Assembly (NCBI GenBank): GCA_036004665.1 | Contig: DASYRG010000067.1 | Span: 1 to 10,473 of the forward strand | Length of the DNA stretch: 10,473 bases | Direction: 5' to 3' | DNA from: JACQGZ01 sp036004665 | Lineage (GTDB): Bacteria > Sysuimicrobiota > Sysuimicrobiia > Sysuimicrobiales > Humicultoraceae | Part shown: positions 1 to 7,001 of the stretch, in pieces | Layout of the letters: the number at the start of each line of letters is the position of its first letter | Position numbering within the stretch: the stretch's first letter is position 1 | Position numbers and translations under genes: made by a program | The notes under the pieces: model-generated | The model's input: only the letters and a program-made list of their open reading frames with translations | Told to the model about the DNA's origin: nothing | The model's database searches: none

Positions 1-5
1 CGTGA

Positions 6-14
6 TGCTATAAT
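6..14 (+). promoter_or_regulatory. Extended -10 promoter element of the accDABC operon
   Basis: The bases TGC followed by a perfect TATAAT form a textbook extended -10 element. TATAAT ends at position 14 and the accD ATG is at 26, so a start site about 7 nt past the box would leave a leader of only about 5 nt. No Shine-Dalgarno sequence fits in between, which suggests leaderless or nearly leaderless translation. The -35 region lies outside the window. The motif is seen directly; its activity is inferred. Confidence 0.6.
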
Positions 15-25
15 CACACGGCATC

Positions 26-889
26 ATGGCGCCCTGGCTGCGAAAGCCGAACGTTTCTGCGTCGCAACGGCGGGAAATGCCCGCGGGCCTGTGGGCGAAG
101 TGCCCTCGCTGCAAGAACCTGATCTACCAGAAGGAACTGGAACGCAACCTCCAGGTCTGCCCCAAGTGCGGGTACCATCACCGTCTGCCGGCCGAGGAGC
201 GCATTGCCATCACGGTCGATGAGGGCAGTTTCAGCGAGTTCGATTCCGGGCTGACCTCGGTCGATCCGTTGGGATTCTCCGGCTATCCCGAGAAGCTCGA
301 GGAGGCGCGGCGGCGGACCGGCCGTGCCGACGCCGCCATCACCGGCAGCGGCACGATCGACGGCTTTCGCGTGGTCGTGGCCGTCCTGGATTTCTTCTTC
401 ATGGGCGGGTCGATGGGGTCGGTCGTCGGGGAGAAGGTCGCCCGCGCGGCCGAGCGGGCGCGCGAGGGGCGGCTGCCGTTGATCACCTTCTCCGCGTCCG
501 GCGGCGCACGCATGCAGGAAGGGGCGCTCTCGCTGATGCAGCTGGCCAAGACCAGCGCCGCCGTGACGCGCCTCCACGGCGATGGGCTGCCCTTCATCTC
601 GGTGATGTCGGATCCCACCACCGGCGGGGTGACGGCGTCGTTCGCCTTTCTCGGGGACGTCATCCTGGCCGAGCCCGGCGCGCTGATCGGGTTCGCGGGC
701 CGCCGGGTCATCGAACAGACCATCGGGCGCCGCCTGCCGGAGGCCTTCCAGACCGCGGAGTTCTGCCTGGAGCATGGGCTGATCGACATGATCGTCCCGC
801 GCGACCAGCTGCGGTCCCAGTTGAGCCGGTTGCTGCGCTTCTTCGGCGCCTCACGCCAACCGGTCGCACCGTTGGAGGCGACGGCGTAG
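26..889 (+). CDS. accD: Acetyl-CoA carboxylase carboxyltransferase subunit beta
   Basis: This is the beta subunit of the carboxyltransferase half of acetyl-CoA carboxylase. With the alpha subunit it moves the carboxyl group from carboxybiotin to acetyl-CoA, giving malonyl-CoA in the cytoplasm. The 287-aa product has the family's N-terminal four-cysteine zinc ribbon (C26, C29, C45, C48). A crotonase-fold carboxyltransferase domain follows, with GGSMGSVVGEK (127-137), the oxyanion-type loop SASGGARMQEG (156-166) and DPTTGGVTAS (196-205). Length is normal for the family. The ATG at 26 is chosen because it lies 12 nt after a perfect extended -10 box; an internal Met at residue 18, just before the zinc ribbon, is an alternative. 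It is the first gene of a four-gene operon, with accA beginning 2 nt after its stop. Confidence 0.96.
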   Translation: MAPWLRKPNVSASQRREMPAGLWAKCPRCKNLIYQKELERNLQVCPKCGYHHRLPAEERIAITVDEGSFSEFDSGLTSVDPLGFSGYPEKLEEARRRTGRADAAITGSGTIDGFRVVVAVLDFFFMGGSMGSVVGEKVARAAERAREGRLPLITFSASGGARMQEGALSLMQLAKTSAAVTRLHGDGLPFISVMSDPTTGGVTASFAFLGDVILAEPGALIGFAGRRVIEQTIGRRLPEAFQTAEFCLEHGLIDMIVPRDQLRSQLSRLLRFFGASRQPVAPLEATA

Positions 890-891
890 CC

Positions 892-1776
892 ATGGCGGCC
901 GAACCGCGACCCACCGCTCCGGGCAATGCAACCGAGGGTGCGGCGTCCCCGCCGGCGGTGCGCCGCTCGGCCTGGGAGATCGTGCAGCTGGCCCGCCACC
1001 CGCAGCGGCCGAAAGCGCCCGAGTTCATCGAGCACCTGATCGTCGACTTCACCGAGCTGCATGGGGACCGGCTCTTCCGCGACGACCCCGCGATGCTGGC
1101 GGGGTTCGGCTGGTTCGAGGGCCGGCCGGTCGCCGTGATCGGCCCCTACAAAGGACGCGACACCAAAGAGAACCTGGCCCACAACTTCGGGATGCCCAAC
1201 CCGGAGGGCTATCGCAAGGCCCTGCGCGTGATGAAGCTCGCAGAGAAATTCGCCCGCCCCGTCCTCTCCGTCATCGACACGCCGGCGGCCTTCCCAGGAG
1301 ACGACGCGGAAGAGCGGGGGCAGGCGCAGGCCATCGCGCAGAACATCGCGGAGATGTCGGCCCTAGCTGTCCCCATCGTCGTCGTTATCACGGGGGAAGG
1401 CGGCAGCGGCGGCGCCCTGGCGATGGGTGTGGGCGACGTCGTGCTGATGTTGCAGAACGCCATCTACACGGTCATCCCCCCGGAGGGCTGCGCGGCGATC
1501 CTCTGGCGGGACGCCGGGCGGGCCCAGGAGGCCGCGGACGCGCTCCGCCTCACCGCCGCCGACCTGCTCGGCCTGGGGATCATCGACGAGATCGTGGCCG
1601 AACCGGACGAGGGCGCACAGGCCGATCCCGACGCCGCGATGCGGTCGGTCCGCGAGGCGGTCGGCCGCCACCTCGAGGCGCTCGAGGCCTTCCCGGTGGA
1701 GGCGCTGCTGCAGCGACGGTACGAGAAATACCGTCGGATGGGTCGGCAGGTCGAGCGGCTCAGCCGCACCCGTTAG
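892..1776 (+). CDS. accA: Acetyl-CoA carboxylase carboxyltransferase subunit alpha
   Basis: This is the alpha subunit of the carboxyltransferase, partner of the adjacent accD product in an alpha2-beta2 complex that forms malonyl-CoA. The 294-aa protein shows the AccA signatures: LIVDFTELHGDR (49-60), NFGMPNPEGYRKALR (98-112), GEGGSGGALA (168-177) and PPEGCAAILWRDA (196-208). The usual DTPGAYPG loop reads DTPAAFPG here (129-136), a mild change. The N-terminal 20 or so residues are Ala/Pro-rich and unconserved. The ATG is 2 nt after the accD stop and the nearest GGAGG (874-878) is 13 nt upstream, so translation is probably coupled to accD. Identification is secure from motifs and context. Confidence 0.96.
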   Translation: MAAEPRPTAPGNATEGAASPPAVRRSAWEIVQLARHPQRPKAPEFIEHLIVDFTELHGDRLFRDDPAMLAGFGWFEGRPVAVIGPYKGRDTKENLAHNFGMPNPEGYRKALRVMKLAEKFARPVLSVIDTPAAFPGDDAEERGQAQAIAQNIAEMSALAVPIVVVITGEGGSGGALAMGVGDVVLMLQNAIYTVIPPEGCAAILWRDAGRAQEAADALRLTAADLLGLGIIDEIVAEPDEGAQADPDAAMRSVREAVGRHLEALEAFPVEALLQRRYEKYRRMGRQVERLSRTR

Positions 1777-1782
1777 GACGCG

Positions 1783-2313
1783 ATGGACACGGACAAAATC
1801 GATCTGGAGCAGGTACGGGCTGTCCTGCGGATCGCCAGCGAGGCGGCCGACGTCGCCGAGCTCACCGTGGAGACCCCCACGCTGAAGGTCTCGGTGAAGA
1901 AGACCGCGGCGGGCATCGAAGTACGCACCACCGCGAACCCGCGCGGCGACCGGGTCGGCGCGGGCCTGGCACCCGCCGGGTCGGGGGGAGCCCCCGCCGC
2001 GGCGACCGCGGGCGGAATCGGCCAGCCCTCCGGCGGGACGGCAGCGGGGGAGGCGCCGCTCCTCGATCACATGAAGGCGGTGACCGCGCCGATGGTCGGC
2101 ACCTTTTACCGCGCCCCCTCCCCCGAGGCCCCTCCGTTCGTCGCCGAGGGGGACCAGGTCGACGCCGGGCAGACCGTCTGCATCATCGAAGCGATGAAAC
2201 TCTTCAACGAGATCCAGAGCGAGGTGCGCGGGCGCGTGGCGCGGGTGCTGGTCGAGAACGGCACGCCCGTGGAGTACGGCCAGCCGCTGCTGCTGATCGA
2301 CCCGCTGGCCTGA
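1783..2313 (+). CDS. accB: Biotin carboxyl carrier protein of acetyl-CoA carboxylase
   Basis: This carries the covalently bound biotin that shuttles carboxyl groups between biotin carboxylase (accC product) and the carboxyltransferase (accD/accA products). The 176-aa protein has a short N-terminal helical/beta region (1-50) like that of AccB, then a flexible Ala/Gly/Pro-rich linker (about 51-92). The C-terminal biotinyl/lipoyl domain (about 97-176) carries the motif IEAMKLFNEI, and K139 in EAMK is the expected biotinylation site. The PMVGTFYRAPSPEAPPFV stretch (103-120) is typical of AccB proteins. The ATG follows the accA stop by 6 nt with only a weak AGGA overlapping that stop. No biotin ligase gene lies in the window. 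Confidence 0.95.
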   Translation: MDTDKIDLEQVRAVLRIASEAADVAELTVETPTLKVSVKKTAAGIEVRTTANPRGDRVGAGLAPAGSGGAPAAATAGGIGQPSGGTAAGEAPLLDHMKAVTAPMVGTFYRAPSPEAPPFVAEGDQVDAGQTVCIIEAMKLFNEIQSEVRGRVARVLVENGTPVEYGQPLLLIDPLA

Positions 2314-2361
2314 CCACGCCATGGGCCACCGCATCCCACCCGCTTCACTCCCCCGGATCTG

Positions 2362-3714
2362 ATGTTCAGGAAGGTCCTGATCGCCAATCGCGGCGAGATC
2401 GCCATCCGCGTCATCCGCGCGTGCCATGAACTGGGCATCCGCACCGTCGCCGTCTACTCCGACGTCGATCGCAACTCGCTGCACGTGAAGCTGGCCGACG
2501 AAGCTTTTTGCATCGGCCCTGCCCCCGCCGCCGACTCCTACCTGAACATCCCCAACATCATGGCCACGGCGGAACTGCTGGGAGTCGACGCCATCCACCC
2601 CGGCTACGGTTTCTTGGCGGAGAACCCGCACTTCGCGGAGATCTGCGCGGACGTGAAGATCGCCTTCATCGGCCCCGGCCCGGACGCGATCCGCAAGATG
2701 GGCGACAAGGCGGCGGCGCGGGCGCTGATGGCCAAGGCGGGCGTGCCGGTCATCCCCGGCAGCGCGGGGCCGGTCGACGGCGAGCGGGAGATCCTCCAAG
2801 TCGCCCAGGCGGTGGGGTTTCCGCTGATGCTGAAGGCGTCCGCCGGCGGAGGGGGCCGCGGCATGCGCGTCGTGCACACCCGCGACGATCTGCGCGCCGG
2901 CCTCCAGGTGGCCCAACGGGAGGCGGAGGCCGCCTTCGGCGACGGACGGCTCTACATTGAAAAGTACGTGCAGGAGCCGCGGCACGTCGAGGTGCAGGTG
3001 CTGGCGGACGGACAGGGTGGCATCGTCCACCTGGGCGCGCGGGATTGCTCGGTGCAGCGGCGCCACCAGAAGCTGATCGAGGAATCGCCCCCGCCGCTCC
3101 TACGGGAGCGGACGCTGGCCGCCCTCACCCGCGCGGCGGTGCGGGCGGTGCAGTCGATCCACTACACCAGCGCCGGCACCGTCGAGTTTCTGGTGGACAA
3201 AGGCGAGAACGTCTACTTCATGGAGATGAACACGCGCATCCAGGTGGAGCACCCGGTGACGGAGATGGTCACCGGCCTGGACCTGGTGAAGGAGCAGATC
3301 CGCATCGCCGCGGGCGAGCGCCTCAGCCTCTCCCAGCGTGACGTGGCCTTCCACGGCCACGCCCTGGAGTGCCGGATCAACGCCGAGGATCCGCGGGCGG
3401 ACTTTCGCCCCTCCGCGGGGACGATCGCCACCTTCTTCCCGCCGGGCGGCCCGGGCATTCGCGTCGACACGCACGCCTACGCGGGCTACGCCATCCCCTC
3501 GCACTATGACTCGCTGATCGCCAAGGTCATCGCCTGGGGGCAGCACCGAGAGGAAGCAATCCTCAGGATGCGCCGCGCGCTGACGGAGTTCGAGATCACC
3601 GGGATCGCCACGACGATTCCGTTTCACCTGCGCGTGCTGGACAACGGCTTCTTCCGCCGGGGCGAAGTCTACACCAACTTCGTGCAGCGGCGCATCGACC
3701 TCTCCGACCTCTAG
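2362..3714 (+). CDS. accC: Acetyl-CoA carboxylase biotin carboxylase subunit
   Basis: This ATP-grasp enzyme carboxylates the biotin on the AccB product using ATP and bicarbonate. The 450-aa protein is full length. It has the N-terminal pre-ATP-grasp domain (FRKVLIANRGEIAIRVIRAC, 2-21), the glycine-rich ATP loop KASAGGGGRGM (158-168), RDCSVQRRHQKLIEE (227-241) and the catalytic EMNTRIQVEHPVTEM (288-302). The C-terminal ECRINAEDP segment is also present. The residue before RDCS is Ala226 where many homologues, including E. coli AccC, have Glu. The start matches the usual family N-terminus; the 48-nt gap after accB shows no clear Shine-Dalgarno sequence. It is the last gene of the operon, and its TAG stop lies in a CTAG shared with the opposing kinase gene. 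Confidence 0.96.
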   Translation: MFRKVLIANRGEIAIRVIRACHELGIRTVAVYSDVDRNSLHVKLADEAFCIGPAPAADSYLNIPNIMATAELLGVDAIHPGYGFLAENPHFAEICADVKIAFIGPGPDAIRKMGDKAAARALMAKAGVPVIPGSAGPVDGEREILQVAQAVGFPLMLKASAGGGGRGMRVVHTRDDLRAGLQVAQREAEAAFGDGRLYIEKYVQEPRHVEVQVLADGQGGIVHLGARDCSVQRRHQKLIEESPPPLLRERTLAALTRAAVRAVQSIHYTSAGTVEFLVDKGENVYFMEMNTRIQVEHPVTEMVTGLDLVKEQIRIAAGERLSLSQRDVAFHGHALECRINAEDPRADFRPSAGTIATFFPPGGPGIRVDTHAYAGYAIPSHYDSLIAKVIAWGQHREEAILRMRRALTEFEITGIATTIPFHLRVLDNGFFRRGEVYTNFVQRRIDLSDL

Positions 3715-4667
3715 CCGGCCACCCGCTGGAAGACCACCGCCGCGGCGCCCACGACCCCGACGTCGTCGCCGAGGGCCGATGGGACGATGCGCACCGCCTC
3801 GGCCGGACGCTCGAAGGCGCGTTCGCGCACGGCCTGGCGCACCGGCGCCAGCAGTAATTCCCCGGCCTTGCTGACCCCGCCGCCGAAGACGATCATCTCG
3901 GGATTCAACACGTTCACCAGCGACGCCGCGGCCACGCCGATGTACCCTCCGGCGCGCGCGTAGACTTCGATCGCCAGCACGTCTCCCGCCGCGGCCGCCT
4001 CCGCCACCGCCCCCGCGGTGATCTCTTCTTCGGGGAGAGTGCTCAGCGAGGAGGGACGGCCGGCCGCCACCGCTTCCCTGGCCATGCGGCCGATCGCCCT
4101 CCCCGACGCCAGGATCTCCAGGTGCCCCCGCCGCCCGCAGGTGCAGGTGGGACCGTCAGGCTCGATCGTCATGTGTCCGATCTCCCCCGCCGTTCCTGAG
4201 ACACCCTTGTAGAGGTTCCCGCGGAAGATCAGACCCCCGCCGATGCCCGTGCTGACGGTGATGTAGATGAGGTCAGACACGCCCACCCCGGCACCCACCC
4301 AGGCCTCACCCACCGCCGCGGCGTTGGCATCGTTCTCGATGAAGGTCCGGATGTGCGTGGCTTCTTGGAGCATCTCCGCCAGGGGCACGTCGCGCCAACC
4401 TTCGAGGTTGGGCGGCTCGAAGACCACGCCGGTGTCCGGGTCGAGTGGTCCCGGCGCCCCCGCGCCCAGGCCGAGCAGGTCCTCTCGCCCGAGCCCGGCC
4501 TCGTCCAGCAGCGCCGCCACCTCTCGCCCGACCGTCTCCACGAACCGTTCGGGGCCCTCCTGCGGCGTCTCCATCCGGCGGCGGGCCAACACCCGTCCTT
4601 GAGCGTTCACCACCGCCGCAAGCGTCTTCGTCCCACCGATATCGATGCTGACGACCGATCCCGCCAT
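3711..4667 (-). CDS. ROK-family sugar kinase, glucokinase-like
   Basis: This is a cytoplasmic ROK-family kinase, most likely phosphorylating glucose or a related hexose or N-acetylhexosamine with ATP. The 318-aa protein has the phosphate-binding motif DIGGTKT (9-15), the ENDANAAA segment (111-118) with probable catalytic Asp113, STGIGGG (139-145), and the zinc-site region from GHMT (H165) to CTCGRRGHLE (175-184). ROK consensus has Cys at the position of H182; His there could still bind metal. It lacks an N-terminal helix-turn-helix, so it is an enzyme rather than an XylR/NagC-type repressor. The ATG is supported by AGGAGG 7 nt upstream. It runs against the acc operon and shares a CTAG stop with accC. 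Substrate cannot be fixed from sequence. Confidence 0.9.
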   Translation of the reverse strand: MAGSVVSIDIGGTKTLAAVVNAQGRVLARRRMETPQEGPERFVETVGREVAALLDEAGLGREDLLGLGAGAPGPLDPDTGVVFEPPNLEGWRDVPLAEMLQEATHIRTFIENDANAAAVGEAWVGAGVGVSDLIYITVSTGIGGGLIFRGNLYKGVSGTAGEIGHMTIEPDGPTCTCGRRGHLEILASGRAIGRMAREAVAAGRPSSLSTLPEEEITAGAVAEAAAAGDVLAIEVYARAGGYIGVAAASLVNVLNPEMIVFGGGVSKAGELLLAPVRQAVRERAFERPAEAVRIVPSALGDDVGVVGAAAVVFQRVAG

Positions 4668-4674
4668 CCTTCAG

Positions 4675-4680
4675 CCTCCT
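4675..4680 (-). promoter_or_regulatory. Shine-Dalgarno site of the ROK kinase gene
   Basis: AGGAGG on the minus strand lies 7 nt before the ATG at 4667 and settles this start. It sits in the 128-nt spacer between the divergently transcribed kinase and SPFH genes. I could not identify convincing -35/-10 pairs for either direction in that spacer. Confidence 0.7.
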
Positions 4681-4783
4681 GCGCTCCCCCAGTGGCTGCG
4701 CCCCGGAGGACCAAGTTCCGGCCGGCGCGAGTCTGGGAAGAGGAACCACTCAACAGTATTCGAAGAATAGGCCCAGCATCCCC

Positions 4784-4790
4784 GGGAGGT
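4784..4790 (+). promoter_or_regulatory. Shine-Dalgarno site of the SPFH gene
   Basis: GGGAGGT ends 5 nt before the GTG at 4796. It is the main reason for choosing a GTG start here; the protein then begins directly with its membrane anchor, as expected for this family. Confidence 0.7.
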
Positions 4791-4795
4791 GCCCT

Positions 4796-5689
4796 GTGTC
4801 GCTGATAGCCAATTTTCTCGTCCCGATTGCCATCGTCATTGCCGCGCTGATCCTCATCCCACTGGTGGTCCGGGTCGTCCGCGAGTACCAGCGGCTTGTG
4901 GTCTTTCGCTTCGGGCGGTCCATCGGGCGCAAGGGCCCGGGGTTGGTCTGGCTGATCCCCATGATCGATCGGCCGGTTTGGGTGGATCTGCGGGAGGCCT
5001 TTCTTGAAATCCCGAGTCAAACGTGCATCACCAAAGACAACGCCCCGATCAACATCGACTTCCTGATCTACTGGAAAGTCTTCGACCCGGAGATGTCGGT
5101 GATCCAGGTCCAGGATTTCGCCGGCGCCGCGCGCGGCATCGCCACCACGACCCTGCGCGCCGTCATCGGCGACATCTCCCTCGACGACGTGCTGGCCCGC
5201 CGCGAGCAGATCAACAATGTGCTGCGGGCGAAGTTGGACGAGGTGACGGAGCGGTGGGGGGTGAAGGTCACCACCGTCGAGATCCGCGAGATCCTGCCTC
5301 CGCGCGAGGTGCAGGAGGCGATGACCCGGCAGATGTCCGCGGAGCGCACCCGTCGCGCCGTGGTCACGGAGGCAGACGGCAAGCGCGAGGCCACCATCAC
5401 GGTTGCTGAGGGCGACAAGCAGTCGGCGATCCTGCGCGCCGAGGGCGACCGGCAGGCGGCCATCCTTCGGGCCGAGGGGTTCTCCCTCGCGCTGAACACG
5501 ATCTTCGCCGTGGCCCAGAACGTGGACAGCAAGACGATGGCCCTCCAATACCTCGAGGCACTGAAGGCCCTCGGGGCGAGCCCGGCCACGAAGTTCATCT
5601 TCCCGTTGGAGTTCTCACGGCTGCTGGGGCCGCTGGGCGATATGGCCGGCCAGGCCTTCGGCGGCGACCGCGGAGGAGCGAAGGGCTAA
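4796..5689 (+). CDS. SPFH/stomatin-type membrane scaffold protein (slipin)
   Basis: This is a membrane-anchored SPFH (band 7) protein; relatives form oligomers in the cytoplasmic membrane and organise membrane domains or control proteases. The 297-aa protein has an N-terminal hydrophobic anchor (about 6-28) and the band 7 domain (about 29-190) with RLVVFRFGR, GPGLVWLIPMID, VDLREAFLEIPSQTCITKDN and LRAVIGDISLDDVL. A charged Ala/Glu-rich coiled-coil follows and then a hydrophobic C-terminus. Residues 204-225 are two tandem 11-residue repeats, AEGDKQSAILR and AEGDRQAAILR. Slipins are often encoded next to an NfeD-type partner; none is visible here. It is divergent from the kinase gene and heads a closely spaced run with the acyltransferase-like gene. 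The specific role is unknown. Confidence 0.92.
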   Translation: MSLIANFLVPIAIVIAALILIPLVVRVVREYQRLVVFRFGRSIGRKGPGLVWLIPMIDRPVWVDLREAFLEIPSQTCITKDNAPINIDFLIYWKVFDPEMSVIQVQDFAGAARGIATTTLRAVIGDISLDDVLARREQINNVLRAKLDEVTERWGVKVTTVEIREILPPREVQEAMTRQMSAERTRRAVVTEADGKREATITVAEGDKQSAILRAEGDRQAAILRAEGFSLALNTIFAVAQNVDSKTMALQYLEALKALGASPATKFIFPLEFSRLLGPLGDMAGQAFGGDRGGAKG

Positions 5690-5694
5690 GAGCG

Positions 5695-5763
5695 ATGGCC
5701 GCGCTGGGGGGTCAGGAGTCCGTGCGGATCGAAGCCGCGCCCCAGGGTGCCGCCGGCGTCTAG
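5695..5763 (+). CDS. Possible 22-residue leader ORF before the acyltransferase gene
   Basis: An ATG at 5695, preceded by AAGGG (5681-5685) at 9 nt, opens a 22-codon frame reading MAALGGQESVRIEAAPQGAA and two more residues before TAG. It overlaps the assigned start of the following gene, which is in another frame, by 17 nt. It may be a translational coupling peptide, the true N-terminus of the acyltransferase separated by a frameshift, or chance. No recognisable homology. Confidence 0.2.
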   Translation: MAALGGQESVRIEAAPQGAAGV

Positions 5764-6490
5764 GGATCAGGACCGCGCCGGGCGGCTGGTCGGACTGACC
5801 GAGCGCCTGGCGGACGCGGTTATCTGGACCTTCGCGCTCTTTGTCGTCGGCCTCTTTCGCATCATCGACAGCACCATCAACCTGTCCATCAGCGGGTACG
5901 AGCACGTTGCGAGAATCCTGCGCACGAACCGGCAGGTCCTCGTCGTGGTCTGGCACGGGAGAGGGCTGCTGCCGGTCTTTTTCTTCCAGGGACTGCCGCT
6001 GCTCGTCTACTCCAGTCATCCACGGGACGGCTCCTTCCGTGGTCTCTCCCGCCCTGCCCGCGCGCTGACGCTGGCGGCGCTCCAGCACCTCGGCTACCGC
6101 GTCTTCGACGCCTCCCACTTCTCTTCAGAGTCGCGGGGCGTGGTCCGGTTCCTGCACCTGCTGGAGGCTGGCCGCGGCGGGGTGATCGCCGCGGACGGAC
6201 CGGGCGGGCCGATGTTCCGGGCCAAACCCGGCGCGGTCTTCATGGCGAAGAAGACGGGGGTGATCCTCCTCCCCGTCGGCGCCGCCATGGCCGACAAGAT
6301 CGCTTTGGACTCCTGGGACCGCTTTGAGATTCCCCGCCCCTTCACCAGGGCGGCACTGGTCATCGGCGAGCCGCTGGAAGTGCCGCCGGACGTCGGCGAC
6401 GAGGAGATGGAGCGCCTCTCGGTGGCACTTGAGCGGGTGATGAACGCCCTCACCGCGCGTGCTGCAGGCGCTGAGGCCAGGACGGCCTGA
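5747..6490 (+). CDS. DUF374-type lysophospholipid acyltransferase-like protein
   Basis: The 247-aa protein resembles the DUF374 family, related to the lysophospholipid/lipid A acyltransferase superfamily. Such proteins are thought to transfer acyl chains to membrane lipids or glycolipids; the substrate here is unknown. A hydrophobic segment near 23-40 could anchor it to the membrane. The core shows VVWHGRG (67-73), SSHPRDGSFRGL (89-100), SSESRG (126-131), the characteristic DGPGGP (150-155) and KPGAVFMAKKTGVILLPVG (160-178). The superfamily HX4D motif appears as H70 without a standard spacing. The GTG at 5747 has no good ribosome-binding site and the frame stays open upstream with no ATG/GTG/TTG back to about 5690, so the true N-terminus is uncertain. 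Its TGA overlaps the next ATG. Confidence 0.8.
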   Translation: MPPASRDQDRAGRLVGLTERLADAVIWTFALFVVGLFRIIDSTINLSISGYEHVARILRTNRQVLVVVWHGRGLLPVFFFQGLPLLVYSSHPRDGSFRGLSRPARALTLAALQHLGYRVFDASHFSSESRGVVRFLHLLEAGRGGVIAADGPGGPMFRAKPGAVFMAKKTGVILLPVGAAMADKIALDSWDRFEIPRPFTRAALVIGEPLEVPPDVGDEEMERLSVALERVMNALTARAAGAEARTA

Positions 6491-6795
6491 TGCTCTACGC
6501 CGTCCGGCGCGCGCGGGGCGGACCGTGGGACTGGTCGCGTGACATGCGCGAGCAGGATGGATGGGATGAGCATGCGAGGTTCATGGATGCGCTCGTGGAC
6601 GACGGCTTCATCATCCTCGGCGGCCCGCTCGAAGGCGACCGCGAGGTGCTGCTGATCGTGAACGCGCCATCGAAGGAGGCGGTCCGCGAGCGGCTCGCTG
6701 CGGACAACTGGACTGCGAACGGAATGCTTTCGACTGTGGCCGTCGAGCGCTGGACGATCCTGCTCGACGGTCGCAACCGCCGGTTCGGCCCCTAG
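6490..6795 (+). CDS. YciI-like (YCII-related) protein
   Basis: The 101-aa protein matches the small ferredoxin-like alpha/beta fold of YciI-related proteins. The family layout is visible: an N-terminal strand (LYAVRRARG), a helix with EHARFMDALVDDG (27-39) containing the conserved His (H28), then FIILGGPLEG (40-49) and a C-terminal strand (VERWTILLDG). The biochemical role of most members is unknown; a few take part in dehalogenation-type reactions. Its ATG overlaps the acyltransferase TGA (TGATG), so the two are co-translated. Its TAG is part of a CTAG shared with the opposing small membrane-protein gene. Confidence 0.8.
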   Translation: MLYAVRRARGGPWDWSRDMREQDGWDEHARFMDALVDDGFIILGGPLEGDREVLLIVNAPSKEAVRERLAADNWTANGMLSTVAVERWTILLDGRNRRFGP

Positions 6796-7001
6796 AAATG
6801 GCGCAACCCCCAGAGCACGCCCACCGCTAGCGCCAGCAGCGCGCCCACCAGGAGGAGCGGGAAGAGCAGGAACCAGGCCGCGCTGGTCGTCCGCCAGGCG
6901 ATGCCTACGAGAAGAGCGAGCAGGACAAAACCCAGGGCCAGCCCCCAGGACACACCGCGGGCCGTAAGGGTCGGCGTGCGGCGCGGGTCGGGAACGCTCA
7001 C
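6792..7001 (-). CDS. Small two-helix membrane protein of unknown function
   Basis: This 69-aa protein is nearly all membrane segment. A short basic/proline-rich N-terminus (VPDPRRTPTLTARG) is followed by two hydrophobic helices (about 18-36 and 43-65) joined by a short RTTSA turn. The GTG start at 7001 overlaps the TGA of the upstream gene as GTGA, a typical coupled start; a longer reading from 7127 would cover the upstream gene in another frame and is not favoured. Its partner upstream is the sensor-like membrane protein, so it may belong to the same complex. It resembles no family I can name. Its stop lies in a CTAG shared with the YciI-like gene. Confidence 0.65.
   Translation of the reverse strand: MSVPDPRRTPTLTARGVSWGLALGFVLLALLVGIAWRTTSAAWFLLFPLLLVGALLALAVGVLWGLRHF

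Noticed and set aside
1363..3066. A 567-codon open frame on the minus strand across accA, accB and accC
   Set aside because: It is an antisense shadow of three well-supported genes in GC-rich DNA; its translation is low-complexity and rich in Arg, Gly, Asp and His with no recognisable domain.
4681..4783. Promoters for the divergent ROK kinase and SPFH genes, including the TTCGAA dyad near 4760
   Set aside because: No pair of -35 and -10 elements with normal spacing stands out for either direction, and the dyad is short.
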